Positions 1-8,154 of a stretch of DNA of 38,257 nucleotides are shown here, one piece after another. Position numbers and translations under genes: made by a program. Positions within the stretch are counted from its first letter, which is position 1, and each line of letters starts with the position of its first letter. The notes below the pieces were generated by a model that had not been told where the DNA came from, ran no database searches, and worked only from the letters and a program-made list of their open reading frames with translations. Source of the DNA: Candidatus Methylomirabilota bacterium (lineage in GTDB: Bacteria; Methylomirabilota; Methylomirabilia; Rokubacteriales; CSP1-6); contig DASYUQ010000209.1 in NCBI GenBank assembly GCA_036001065.1, positions 1-38,257 on the forward strand, given 5' to 3'.

Positions 1-1212
1 ATGAAACGCTGGACTCCTCTCGGTGCTCTCCTCGCCGTGGCGGTGACCGCCGGCACCGTGCTCGCCGAGCCGTGTCTCTCGCCGTACGTGAAGCGATTGG
101 CCGGTCCGGAAAAGTACCTTTACGTGTACTCGGTCGATGCCGACGCCAAGGACAACGACTTTCTCGCGGTCATCGACGTCAGCCTGGCCTCGCCCACCTA
201 CGGCCGGGTCCTCACCACCGTCGACATCGGCTCGGCGGGCAACGAGCCGCACCACATGGGCTTCACCGACGACCGGACCAAGATCTGGGCGGGGACGCTC
301 TTCTCCAAGCGGCTCTTCATCCTGGACGTGGCGTCGGACCCCGCCCAGCCCAGGATCGTCAAGACCATCGACGACATCACCGCGGTGACGGGACTGCACG
401 GCCCCCACACCTACTACGCCCTGCCAGGGCGCATGCTGATCACGTTCCTGTCGTCGGCGGACGGCAACCCGCCCGGCGGCATGGCCGAGTTCACCAACGA
501 CGGCCAGCTCATCCGCGTTTTCAAGAACCCGGCCAACGCGCCCTACGCCTACGACGTGGCCGTCAAGCCCGAGATCAACCGCATGATCACCTCCGGCTTC
601 ACGGTCCTCCGGAACTACTCGAAGCCGCTCGCGCAGTGGGACATGAAGGACGGCGGCAACGCGCTGCTCGTGTGGGACTTCAAGGAGCGCAAGGTCCTCC
701 AGACTCTCGTCACCGACCCGGTGCCGCTGGAGGTGCGCTGGAGCCTCAGGCCCGGCCGCGCCTACGGCTGGACGAACTCGGCGCTGGGCGACTCCATCTG
801 GTTCTTCAGCCAGGGCAAGGACGGGCGCTTTTCCGCGAAGAAGGCCGCCGATCTCGGGAAGGGCTGCCTGCCGGCCGACCTGCGCCAGTCGCCGGACGAC
901 CGCTATCTCTACGTATCCTGCTTCATGAAGAGCGAGATCCAGGCCTGGGACGTCTCCGTACCCGACCGGCCGCGTCTCCACGACAGCGTGGTGCCCGGCG
1001 TGTCGCCGAACATGATGCACGTGACGTCGGACGGCAAGCGGATGTACGTCAGCAACTCGCTGCTGTCCACGATGGACTACTCGGGGAACTTCTGGGTCAG
1101 GCTCGCCCACATCGGTCCGGACGGCCGGCTCAAGATGGACCCGTTCTTCGACGTCGACTTCACGAAGTTCCCGTCGGGGCCGGCGCGCGCTCACGACATG
1201 CTCCTCAACTGA
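1..1212 (+). CDS. mtoX: Exported SBP56-family protein, methanethiol oxidase-like
   Basis: 403 residues with an N-terminal signal peptide (MKRW, then a hydrophobic stretch ending near LAEP at residue ~23). The body is a WD-like beta-propeller of the selenium-binding protein 56 family. Family-typical stretches include GNEPHHMGF (~80-88), HGPHTYYALPG (~133-143), PYAYDVAVKPEINRM (~180-194) and a C-terminal AHDML. Bacterial SBP56 proteins include a periplasmic copper-dependent methanethiol oxidase that makes formaldehyde, sulfide and peroxide, and those genes are often next to a SCO1/SenC gene, as here (3 bp to the next gene). The export signal and the copper-chaperone neighbour favour that role over an unspecified selenium-binding role. 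The ATG is the first base of the window, so the promoter is not visible. A further upstream start is unlikely because the signal peptide begins here. Substrate is inferred, not shown. Confidence 0.8.
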   Translation: MKRWTPLGALLAVAVTAGTVLAEPCLSPYVKRLAGPEKYLYVYSVDADAKDNDFLAVIDVSLASPTYGRVLTTVDIGSAGNEPHHMGFTDDRTKIWAGTLFSKRLFILDVASDPAQPRIVKTIDDITAVTGLHGPHTYYALPGRMLITFLSSADGNPPGGMAEFTNDGQLIRVFKNPANAPYAYDVAVKPEINRMITSGFTVLRNYSKPLAQWDMKDGGNALLVWDFKERKVLQTLVTDPVPLEVRWSLRPGRAYGWTNSALGDSIWFFSQGKDGRFSAKKAADLGKGCLPADLRQSPDDRYLYVSCFMKSEIQAWDVSVPDRPRLHDSVVPGVSPNMMHVTSDGKRMYVSNSLLSTMDYSGNFWVRLAHIGPDGRLKMDPFFDVDFTKFPSGPARAHDMLLN

Positions 1213-1215
1213 GCG

Positions 1216-1857
1216 ATGGGCGGTGAGCGCCGGCTCGCCGCCGGCCTCCTGGCCGGGGCGTTGCTCCTGGCGGCGCCCCCGCCCGTCCGCTCCCACGAGC
1301 CTCCGGCCGAGAGCCGGCCGGTCGTGCCGTCGCCGGCGGCGAATCCCAGCCTGGCGGTCATCCGGCCGGCGCCCGACTTCACGCTGCTGGACCCCCAAGG
1401 CCGCCCGGTGCGCCTGTCGGAGCTGCGGGGGCGCGTCGTCCTGCTCTCCTTCGTCTACACCTCGTGCCCTTCGGCCTGCCCGCTGATCACGCAGCGGATG
1501 GCGCTGCTCCAACGGCGGCTGGCCGAGGCGCGCCTGCTCCCCGCCCGCGTGAGCCTCGTGTCCGTCACGGTCGATCCCGAGCGCGACGGTCCCGCCGCGC
1601 TCGCGCGTCACGCCAAGGCCTCCGGCGCCCACCCGGAGGGCTGGCGGTTCCTGCGCGAGAGCACGGAACGCCTGCGGCCGGTGCTGGCCTCCTACGACGA
1701 GTGGACGAGACGGCTGCCGGGCGGCGAGATCGACCATCCGGCGCGTCTCTACCTCATCGACCGCGCTGGGCGGGTACGGGAGATCTACAGCCTGGCCCTC
1801 TTCGACGAGTACCAGGCGTTGCGGGACATCCGGGCGCTGCTGCGCGAGCCCCGCTAG
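1216..1857 (+). CDS. SCO1/SenC family copper chaperone, exported
   Basis: 213 residues: an N-terminal hydrophobic signal (residues 6-22), then a thioredoxin-like SCO1/SenC domain. The copper ligands are visible: the CxxxC pair in YTSCPSACP (Cys84, Cys88) and the conserved distal histidine in DHPARLYLID (His174). The stretch VSVTVDPERD is also typical of SCO proteins. These proteins deliver copper to cytochrome oxidase CuA or to other exported copper enzymes. The start lies 3 bp after the previous stop, so the two genes are probably co-transcribed and this protein may metallate the SBP56 product. The stop codon TAG sits in a CTAG tetramer. Confidence 0.85.
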   Translation: MGGERRLAAGLLAGALLLAAPPPVRSHEPPAESRPVVPSPAANPSLAVIRPAPDFTLLDPQGRPVRLSELRGRVVLLSFVYTSCPSACPLITQRMALLQRRLAEARLLPARVSLVSVTVDPERDGPAALARHAKASGAHPEGWRFLRESTERLRPVLASYDEWTRRLPGGEIDHPARLYLIDRAGRVREIYSLALFDEYQALRDIRALLREPR

Positions 1858-1865
1858 CAGACTCG

Positions 1866-1969
1866 GAGGGGGGCTTCACCCCCCTTCCGAAACCTCCCCC
1901 CAGGAATAGGTTGCGCCGGCAAAGCCGGCGGGTCGATCACGTCGGCGGGGGCGAGACGCCCCCTCCGAC
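1866..1969. terminator. Cluster of three hairpins between convergent genes
   Basis: Three inverted repeats lie between the convergent SCO1 and deacetylase genes. They are a G6/C6 stem at 1868-1873/1879-1884, a perfect CGCCGGC-AAA-GCCGGCG hairpin at 1914-1930, and a 13-bp stem with one mismatch at 1941-1953/1957-1969. None has a clear T tract, so factor-independent termination is an inference. The G/C-rich pattern could also be a dispersed intergenic repeat. Confidence 0.45.
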
Positions 1970-1974
1970 TGAGT

Positions 1975-3105
1975 TCAGAGCCCGTGCCGTGGGAAGATCA
2001 GCCGCTGGATCGCGTCCACCTGACGGTCGGCGTACTCCTGGACGAGCCGACGGCGCGGCTCCTCGAGGACGGCGGGCGGATCCCAGAGCGAGACGGCCTT
2101 CACGCGGAGCCCCCGCGCGTGCTCGAGGTACGCGGGAGGCAACGCGGGAGGTAGCTCCACCTCGTTCATGGCCGCCCAGGCGGCCGTCCACGCCCGGGCG
2201 ACGTTGCCGATGTCGTAGCCACCGCCCCCCAGCGCCACCAACCGCGGCGCCAGACCGACGATGCGCTTGACCGCGCCCGCGAAACCCTGCACGTCGAGGG
2301 CCAGGTGCGTCAGCGGATCGGTGCGGTGCGAATCGATCCCCAGCTGGGCCACGATCACGTCGGGGCGGAACGCCTTGACCAGTGGCGGCACCACGGCCTC
2401 GAACGCGGGCAGATAGATGCTCGAGTCCGTCAGCATGTCGAGCGGCAGGTTCACGGAGTAGCCCCGGCCGTCGCCCTCGCCCATCTCCTCGACGAAGCCC
2501 GTGCCGGGAAAGAGCCGGTCCCCCCGCTCGTGCGTGGAGATGGTCAGCACGCGGGGATCGCGGTAGAAGGCGGCCTGCACGCCGTCACCGTGGTGGGCGT
2601 CGATGTCGACGTAGGCCACGCGCAGCCCCTGCGCGCGCAAGTGCAGGATCGCCAGCACCGCGTCGTTGACGTAGCAGAAGCCCGACGCGCGATCCGGCAT
2701 CGCGTGGTGGAGCCCGCCGGCGAAGTGGAAGGCACGGCCCACCTCGCCGCTGGCGACCAGGCGCGCGGCCAGCAGCGAGCCGCCGGCGGCCAGCCGGGCG
2801 ACGTCCCAGAGGCCGGGGAAGACGGGATTGTCGCCGGGACCGAGCCCGTAACGACAGATCACGGCCGCCGAGGCCCGGCCGGTGTTGGCCGCCTTGAGGA
2901 CGCTCAGATACTCCTCGGTGTGAAACGCCAGCAGCGCCGCCTCCTCCGCCGGCGCCGGCGCCTTGACGAGGCTCCCGGGCAGCGTGGTGAGGCCGTAGGC
3001 CTCCAGGAGCCGCCAGGTGAGCCCCAGGCGCTCCATGCGCAGCGGATGCTCGGGACCGTAGTCGAACCGCGCGTACTCGTCGAAGTGGACCAGCGCCGTC
3101 TTCAT
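1975..3105 (-). CDS. Histone deacetylase-family protein (AcuC-like)
   Basis: 376 residues of the class I/II deacetylase (arginase-like) fold. Visible motifs: HPLRMERL near the N terminus, HFAGGLHHAMPDRASGFCYVND (the active-site His-His pair), YVDIDAHHGDGV (zinc-binding Asp and His), STHERGDRLFPGTG, GIDSHRTDPLTHLAL (second zinc aspartate region) and LGGGGYD. Family members remove acetyl groups from lysines or from small molecules. The bacterial AcuC type deacetylates and so activates acetyl-CoA synthetase. No acuA or acs gene is in the window, so that partner is inferred. The ATG overlaps the moaC stop (ATGA, 3102-3105), indicating translational coupling. Confidence 0.85.
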   Translation of the reverse strand: MKTALVHFDEYARFDYGPEHPLRMERLGLTWRLLEAYGLTTLPGSLVKAPAPAEEAALLAFHTEEYLSVLKAANTGRASAAVICRYGLGPGDNPVFPGLWDVARLAAGGSLLAARLVASGEVGRAFHFAGGLHHAMPDRASGFCYVNDAVLAILHLRAQGLRVAYVDIDAHHGDGVQAAFYRDPRVLTISTHERGDRLFPGTGFVEEMGEGDGRGYSVNLPLDMLTDSSIYLPAFEAVVPPLVKAFRPDVIVAQLGIDSHRTDPLTHLALDVQGFAGAVKRIVGLAPRLVALGGGGYDIGNVARAWTAAWAAMNEVELPPALPPAYLEHARGLRVKAVSLWDPPAVLEEPRRRLVQEYADRQVDAIQRLIFPRHGL

Positions 3106-3629
3106 CCGCCCGCCGCCCGGCGCGCGCCGCGGCCCCGTTTCCAGCGGCCGGACTTGCCGCCGGACTTCTCCAGGAGCTGCACGCGGGCGATCGTCACGCC
3201 TCTTTCCACCGCTTTCACCATGTCGTACACCGCGAGCGCGGCGATGCTGGCGGCGGTCAGCGCTTCCATCTCCACGCCGGTCTTGTCCACCGTCCTCACC
3301 CGGGCCTCGACGGTGAGCTGACCGCGGCGCACGTCGTCGCTGAAGTCGATGTCGATGCCGGTGATGCGCAGCGGATGGCAGAGCGGGATCAGCTCGTGCG
3401 TGCGCTTGGCCGCCAGGATGCCCGCCGTGCGCGCGACCCCGAGCACGTCGCCTTTGGGCGCGTTGCCGGCCCGGACCAGACGCAGCGTCTTGGGCGTCAT
3501 CAACAGGACGGCCCGGGCCACCGCCTCGCGCGCCGTCTCCGGCTTGACGGACACGTCCACCATGCGGGCGTCGCCCCGGGAGGACAGGTGAGTGAGGCCG
3601 CGGACCGCCTTCGACGCGTTCCGCGGCAT
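3102..3629 (-). CDS. moaC: Cyclic pyranopterin monophosphate synthase MoaC
   Basis: 175 residues. MoaC, with MoaA, makes cyclic pyranopterin monophosphate, the first intermediate of molybdenum/tungsten cofactor. Family motifs are present in order: LTHLSSRGDARMVDVS (~12-27), KGDVLGVARTAGILAAKRT (~54-72), ELIPLCHPL (~74-82), VRTVDKTGVEMEALTA (~107-122), AALAVYDMVKAV. The start chosen is the ATG at 3629, which gives the usual N terminus; the reading frame is open further upstream but is not MoaC-like there. The protein has an extra basic, Gly/Arg-rich C-terminal tail (~15 residues). It ends in an ATGA overlap with the deacetylase. It lies ~400 bp downstream of the molybdate/tungstate transporter locus, on the same strand. 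Confidence 0.92.
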   Translation of the reverse strand: MPRNASKAVRGLTHLSSRGDARMVDVSVKPETAREAVARAVLLMTPKTLRLVRAGNAPKGDVLGVARTAGILAAKRTHELIPLCHPLRITGIDIDFSDDVRRGQLTVEARVRTVDKTGVEMEALTAASIAALAVYDMVKAVERGVTIARVQLLEKSGGKSGRWKRGRGARRAAGG

Positions 3630-3655
3630 GGGATACGACCGGCGTCGGCTCGCCG

Positions 3656-3877
3656 TCAGGCCGTGACGCGAGCGTGTCGGATGATGGCCTCCATGCGGTC
3701 CTTGGCCATCAGCTTCAGCTTCTTCAGCTCCGTGATCCGCCATTGCTGCTCGGCCGAGAGCGGGGCCTTTCCTTTCAGCGCCTCCAGTTCGCGGTCGCAA
3801 CTCTGGTGCTCGCTGCGGAGGCGGCGGAACTCCTCGTTCTCGGCCATCAGTCGCTCGATGAGGCTCTCCTGAGTCAT
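3656..3877 (-). CDS. YdcH-like DUF465 small coiled-coil protein
   Basis: 73 residues, highly charged and helical, starting MTQESLIERLMAENEEF and containing the ELKKLKLMAKDRM stretch typical of the DUF465/YdcH family. The function of this family is unknown. The ATG at 3877 is supported by an AAGGAGG ribosome-binding site 7-8 bases upstream. The frame upstream of it lacks conservation features. It precedes moaC by 26 bp on the same strand. Confidence 0.8.
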   Translation of the reverse strand: MTQESLIERLMAENEEFRRLRSEHQSCDRELEALKGKAPLSAEQQWRITELKKLKLMAKDRMEAIIRHARVTA

Positions 3878-4033
3878 GCGTAGCCTCCTTGAGGTGGGCG
3901 GAGCAGGTGGAAAACAAACGCAGCCAGCGTCGTGGCGGTCGCTGGCTGGGCTGAAGTGTCCGTCAATCCCTACCCCCGGTCCCATACTCCTGGTTACGGG
4001 TGACTGACATATAGCCCCGGACCCGCCGCCAAG

Positions 4034-4780
4034 TCAAGAACTCCCCGGTGACGTCTCGACGCCGACGAAGCGCGCGACCTCCCATGAGGCCGGCGCCCGG
4101 AAGACGCGCGCAGTCTCGTCCACCTGGTGCAGGCGCCCGCCGATCAGCACCGCCACCCGATCGGCCAGCGCCTGGGCTTCGACGCGGTCGTGGGTGACGA
4201 GGATCGTCGTCACCCCCTCGGCCCGGACGATCCCACCCAGCTCGGGGATGAGGGCCGCGCGCGAAGGCTGATCGAGTCCCGCGAAGGGCTCGTCGAGCAG
4301 CAGCACGTCGGGCTCGAGCACGAGCGCGCGGGCCAGCGCCACCCGCTGCGCCTCGCCCCCGGACAGCGTGCGGGCCTGGCGGCGGGCCAGCTCCGCGACC
4401 CCCAGGCGCGCGAGCCATCGCGCCCCCCGCGCGTCGCGTTCGGCCGCCGGCACGCCGCGGAAGGCGAGCCCCAGCGCCACGTTGTCGGCGACGGTCGCGT
4501 CGGCCAGCAGCGGCTGCTGGAAGACCATCGCCATGCGGCGGCGCGCGGCCAACCCGCCCGCCACCGTCACCGGCTCACCGCGGAAGCGCACCTCCCCCCG
4601 ATTCGGGGCCTGCAGGAGCCCGAGGATCCGCAGAAGCGTGGACTTCCCGCTGCCGTTGGGGCCGATGATCGCCATCACCTCGCCCGCATAGACGTCCAGC
4701 GCGGGGATGGCGAGGGCGAGGGCCGGGGAGTAACGGACGCCGATGTCCCGGAGCGCGAGGATCGTCGACCGCGCGCTCAC
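4034..4780 (-). CDS. tupC: Oxyanion ABC transporter ATPase, probably tungstate TupC
   Basis: 248 residues from a GTG start at 4780 whose GTGA overlaps the modC stop. The full set of ABC ATPase motifs is present: Walker A GPNGSGKST (40-48), signature LSGGEAQRVALARAL, Walker B VLLLDEPFAGLD and the VTHD switch histidine. It has no C-terminal TOBE/MOP domain, which fits TupC rather than ModC. TupC powers tungstate import with the TupA binding protein and TupB permease, both encoded ~4-6 kb upstream in the same locus on the same strand. Identity as TupC rests on that context. Being distal to the IS110 element, its expression may now depend on read-through or a promoter inside the element. Confidence 0.82.
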   Translation of the reverse strand: MSARSTILALRDIGVRYSPALALAIPALDVYAGEVMAIIGPNGSGKSTLLRILGLLQAPNRGEVRFRGEPVTVAGGLAARRRMAMVFQQPLLADATVADNVALGLAFRGVPAAERDARGARWLARLGVAELARRQARTLSGGEAQRVALARALVLEPDVLLLDEPFAGLDQPSRAALIPELGGIVRAEGVTTILVTHDRVEAQALADRVAVLIGGRLHQVDETARVFRAPASWEVARFVGVETSPGSS

Positions 4781-5904
4781 GCCGGCAGGACCTGGATCGA
4801 GCCGCGGTGGACGGAGAGCTGCCAGTGACGATCGCGATCGATCTCGAGTATCTCGTAGACGAGGCGGGGCACCTCGACCTCCAGGTCGTAGTCGCCCTGG
4901 GCCGGCGCCCCGGGCTCGTCGAGACGGATGGTCAGCGTCCAGGTCGTGCCCAGATCGGCCTCGGCGACCACGTACCCGCTCATGAGGTTCATGTGGTGCT
5001 GAGGGTCCGGGGCACCGCGGTCCTTCCGGATGAGGCGCACGTACTCCGGCCGAATGAAGAAGGCGATCGGCGTCTCCGGCGGAGGCAGGTAGGCCCGCGT
5101 CGGCGAGTTGACCGATTCCAGGAGCTGGCCGCGCCAGCGGAGCTGGATGCGCTCTGGCGTCGCCTTGACCACCGTCCCGGCCAAAATATTGCGGACTCCG
5201 ATGATCCGCGCCACCGCTTCCGACGCCGGCCGCCACAACAGCTCTGCACGCGGCGCCGACTGGATCACGCGTCCCCCGTCGTAGACGACGACGCGATCGC
5301 CGAGCTGGTAGGCTTCGGTGAAGTCGTGGGTCACCACGACGGCCGCCGTGCCGCAGTGCTCGAGGATCGCGCGCAGCTCGTCGCGCAGGGCCCGCCGAAG
5401 CGGCTGGTCGAGGGCCGAGAGCGGCTCGTCGAGCAGCAGCAGCGCCGGGTCGATCGCCAGCGCCCGGCCCAGCGCGACGCGTTGTCGCTGGCCGCCGGAG
5501 AGCTCGCCCGAATAACGCCGTTCGAGCCCCGTCAGCCCCAGACGCTCCATGACGCCGGCCACCCGTTCGTCACGGCGCGGGCGGGGGAGATCGCGAAGGC
5601 CGAAGGCGACGTTCTGGGCGACGGTGAGGTGGGGGAAGAGGGCGTACCCCTGGAAGACGTAGCCGACCCGCCGCCGTTGCGGCGGCAGCTCCACGCCGGC
5701 CCCGGCGTCGAAGAGGACGGTGCCGTCGACGACGACCCGACCCGCGTCGGGCCGCAGGAGCCCGGCCAAGCACTGCAGGGTGAGCGTCTTGCCGGCGCCG
5801 GAGGGCCCGAAGAGGACGACGACCCCGTCCCCGGCCGCCCACTCGACGTCGAGCGTGAACCCGGGGAGCCGCTTGACCAGCCTGATCTGCAGGCGTTCGC
5901 TCAC
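4777..5904 (-). CDS. modC: Molybdate ABC transporter ATPase ModC
   Basis: 375 residues from a GTG at 5904 that overlaps the modB stop (GTGA). N-terminal ABC domain: Walker A GPSGAGKT, signature LSGGQRQRVALGRAL, Walker B LLLLDEPLSALDQ, switch VTHD. A C-terminal domain of ~130 residues follows (from about RIQLRWRGQLL), in the position of the TOBE/MOP-like regulatory domain of ModC. It is somewhat longer than usual and includes FFIRPEYVRLI. ModC hydrolyses ATP to drive molybdate import through ModB. The overlapping starts and stops in modB-modC-tupC indicate one translational unit. Confidence 0.88.
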   Translation of the reverse strand: MSERLQIRLVKRLPGFTLDVEWAAGDGVVVLFGPSGAGKTLTLQCLAGLLRPDAGRVVVDGTVLFDAGAGVELPPQRRRVGYVFQGYALFPHLTVAQNVAFGLRDLPRPRRDERVAGVMERLGLTGLERRYSGELSGGQRQRVALGRALAIDPALLLLDEPLSALDQPLRRALRDELRAILEHCGTAAVVVTHDFTEAYQLGDRVVVYDGGRVIQSAPRAELLWRPASEAVARIIGVRNILAGTVVKATPERIQLRWRGQLLESVNSPTRAYLPPPETPIAFFIRPEYVRLIRKDRGAPDPQHHMNLMSGYVVAEADLGTTWTLTIRLDEPGAPAQGDYDLEVEVPRLVYEILEIDRDRHWQLSVHRGSIQVLPA

Positions 5905-6566
5905 GTGGCCCGAACTCCCAGACGCCCGGCGACGACCAGCACGGCGCACGACAAAGCGGTGAGCGCGGCGACGAGCAGGAGCGCGTCGTGCATCTCTCCC
6001 GTCTGGACCGCGGTGTAGATCGCCAGCGGCACCGTCGTCGTTCGGCCCGGGATGTTGCCCGCCAGCATCAGCGTCGCGCCGAACTCGCCCAGCGCGCGCG
6101 CGAAGGCCAGTACGAGTCCGGCCAGGATCCCGTTACGGGCGAGCGGCAGCGTCACCTCCAGCGCCGTCCGCCATTCCGGGCGCCCCAGGGTGAACGCGGC
6201 CTTCTCGAGGTCGCGATCGACGGACTCGATCGCGGCGCGGGCCGTGCGCACGAGCAGGGGGAGCGCCATGACGGTGGCGGCGATCACGGCGGCGTACCAG
6301 GTGAAGGCCACGGTCCAGCCGGTCAGCGCGTACAGGGGCGTACCGAGCCAGCCGCGGCGGCCGAGGAGAACGATGAGGTAATAGCCGGTGATCGTGGGCG
6401 GCAGGATGAGGGGCAGCGTCACCAGGAGATCGACGAGCGCGCGGCCCCGGAAGGAATGGCGCGCGAGCACGTAGGCCAGAGGGATCCCGGCCAGGGCGTT
6501 GACCGTGGTGGCGAGAACCGCCACCCGCAGCGATAGCGCGAGCGCGTCCAGGTTCTCCGCGCTCAC
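5901..6566 (-). CDS. modB: Molybdate ABC transporter permease ModB
   Basis: 221 residues from a GTG at 6566 preceded by a GGGAGGG ribosome-binding site; the in-frame ATG further upstream lies in the insertion element and is not used here. The protein is a five- or six-helix permease with the ModB-typical LPLILPPTITGYYLI stretch and the cytoplasmic EAA-type loop around ARALGEFGATLMLAGNIPGRT. It forms the membrane channel with ModC and receives molybdate from ModA. In this genome the start and ribosome-binding site lie only about 14 bp from the left edge of the IS110 element, which has cut modB off from modA. Confidence 0.9.
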   Translation of the reverse strand: MSAENLDALALSLRVAVLATTVNALAGIPLAYVLARHSFRGRALVDLLVTLPLILPPTITGYYLIVLLGRRGWLGTPLYALTGWTVAFTWYAAVIAATVMALPLLVRTARAAIESVDRDLEKAAFTLGRPEWRTALEVTLPLARNGILAGLVLAFARALGEFGATLMLAGNIPGRTTTVPLAIYTAVQTGEMHDALLLVAALTALSCAVLVVAGRLGVRAT

Positions 6567-6581
6567 TGGGCTACCCTCCCT

Positions 6582-6919
6582 TGGAGATGTTCGAAGAGAG
6601 TCCTGTTCGAGGGGATACCGAGGTATGGCCTGGTGGGCGATCGTCGATCCTGCGGGCAATGCGCGATCGTATTTCTTGGGCGCCCCTCGCGAAACCGCTC
6701 ATCCTGGAGAGGAATGGAACTGGACGGGTTCGGGGAGAGCCAAGTGCGCTTGCCGCTCGACGGCCACGATGAGACCCGCTCCCCCGAATCAGATGACGAG
6801 AGGCCCAGACCGGCCACAGGGTGTCGCGCCAGGGGCAACTGAAGCCCGGAGCGCCGAGCAGTGAGCGACCGGCAGGACCTCTCACCGCGCAGTGTCTCGC
6901 CATCTCCGGGAGGAGTGCA
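6582..6919 (+). ncRNA. IS110 left-end non-coding region, candidate bridge RNA
   Basis: IS110-subgroup elements encode a structured bridge RNA in the left end, just upstream of the transposase. One of its loops carries a guide matching the sequence at the element's own right end. Here the 11-mer CACAGGGTGTC at 6815-6825 recurs exactly once at the right end, at 8144-8154, directly abutting the inferred CT core. That is the position expected for a left-donor guide. I did not find a convincing partner for the right-donor guide or the target guides, so the RNA boundaries and second loop are unresolved. No credible protein-coding frame fills this stretch. Confidence 0.5.
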
Positions 6920-8128
6920 ATGAATTTCCCCGTCGGCTTCGACTGGGCGAGCCAGGAGCACGCCGTATGCGTCCTCGACGCGACGGGCCAGGTGTGCTGG
7001 CAGGGCCGCGTAGAGCACTCGGCCGACGGCTTGGCGGAGCTGCTGCGCCAGTTGGCGCGCTTCGGCCCCCCCGCCTGCCTCCCCGTCGCCATCGAACGCC
7101 CCTCGGGCCTCGTCGTCGATATCCTCATGGACGCCGGCCACCCGGTCGTCCCTATCCATCCCAACGCTCTCAAGGCCAGTCGGCCCCGCTACTCGGCGGC
7201 GGGCAGCAAGAGTGATCCCGGCGACGCCTTCATCCTCGCCGATCTGCTCCGCACCGACGGCCATCGCTTCCGCCCCCTCCAGCCCTTGTCCGACGCGACG
7301 CGCGCCCTCCGCGCCTTGGTGCGCAGCCGCGACGATCTCGTCGTGCAGCGCGGCGCCCTCGCCAATCAGCTCCGGGCGCTGCTCGAGCGCTTCTGGCCCG
7401 GGGCCGCCGCGATCTTCGCCGATATCGCGACGCCCATCGCCCTCGCCTTCCTCAGCCGCTACCCCACCCCCCACAGCGCCGAGCGGCTCGGCGAGAAACG
7501 CCTCGCGCGGTTCCTCATGCAGCACGCTTACTGCGGCCGCCGGCCGGTCCCCGACCTCCTCGCGCGACTGCGCACGGCGCCCCTCGCGCAGACGGGCGAG
7601 CTCGAGGCCGAAGCCAGTGGCGAGATCGTCCGCGCGCTCGTGGCGGTGCTGCTCCCGCTCGTGGCTCAGATCCAGCAGCTCTCGGCGGCCATCGCCGCCG
7701 CCCTGCCGCAGCACCCTGACGGCCCCCTCCTGCAATCGCTGCCGCGCAGCGGCAGCGTGAACGCCGCCCAGATCCTGGCCGAGCTCGGGGATGATCGCAC
7801 CCGCTTTCCCACCAACGAGCAGCTGGCGGCCGAGGGAGGCATCGCGCCCGTCACCCGCGAATCCGGCAAGCACCGCGGCGTCGCCTTTCGCTGGGCGTGC
7901 AACAAGCGCCTGCGGCAGGCCCTTACCACCTTCGCCGACAACTCGCGCCACGGCTCGCCCTGGGCGGCGGCGATCTACGCCGCCGCGCGCCGGCGAGGCT
8001 GCCGTCATCCCCATGCGATCCGCATCCTGGCTCGCGCGTGGATTCGTGTCCTGTGGCGCTGCTGGCAGAATCGCCGCCCCTACGACGTCACGCTTCACCG
8101 TGGCGCCCAGCGCCTGGCCGCCGCGTGA
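6920..8128 (+). CDS. IS110-family DEDD transposase (bridge recombinase type)
   Basis: 402 residues from ATG 6920 with GGGAGGAG a few bases upstream. The N-terminal RuvC-like DEDD domain shows GFDWASQEH (first Asp), AIERPSG (Glu), and KSDPGDAFILADLLR (final Asp pair). The C-terminal Transposase_20 domain shows LLQSLPRSGSVNAAQILAELGD and GIAPVTRESGK, the latter holding the conserved serine region. The length matches the family and there is no frameshift, so the copy looks intact. It is transcribed against the mod/tup genes. Confidence 0.93.
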   Translation: MNFPVGFDWASQEHAVCVLDATGQVCWQGRVEHSADGLAELLRQLARFGPPACLPVAIERPSGLVVDILMDAGHPVVPIHPNALKASRPRYSAAGSKSDPGDAFILADLLRTDGHRFRPLQPLSDATRALRALVRSRDDLVVQRGALANQLRALLERFWPGAAAIFADIATPIALAFLSRYPTPHSAERLGEKRLARFLMQHAYCGRRPVPDLLARLRTAPLAQTGELEAEASGEIVRALVAVLLPLVAQIQQLSAAIAAALPQHPDGPLLQSLPRSGSVNAAQILAELGDDRTRFPTNEQLAAEGGIAPVTRESGKHRGVAFRWACNKRLRQALTTFADNSRHGSPWAAAIYAAARRRGCRHPHAIRILARAWIRVLWRCWQNRRPYDVTLHRGAQRLAAA

Positions 8129-8154
8129 CCACTCGAGGGTTGACACAGGGTGTC

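Noticed and set aside
6828-6835. GCCAGGGG shared between the IS110 left region and the modA end (8164-8171)
   Set aside because: Only 8 bases, and offset differently from the 11-mer in the two places; likely chance.
6582-6919. Right-donor guide and target guides of the bridge RNA
   Set aside because: Short matches exist (CATCTCC at 6901 to the left end, CGATGAG near 6768 to the modA flank), but they are 7-9 bases, wrongly spaced for known loops, and depend on the uncertain core position. I do not assign them.
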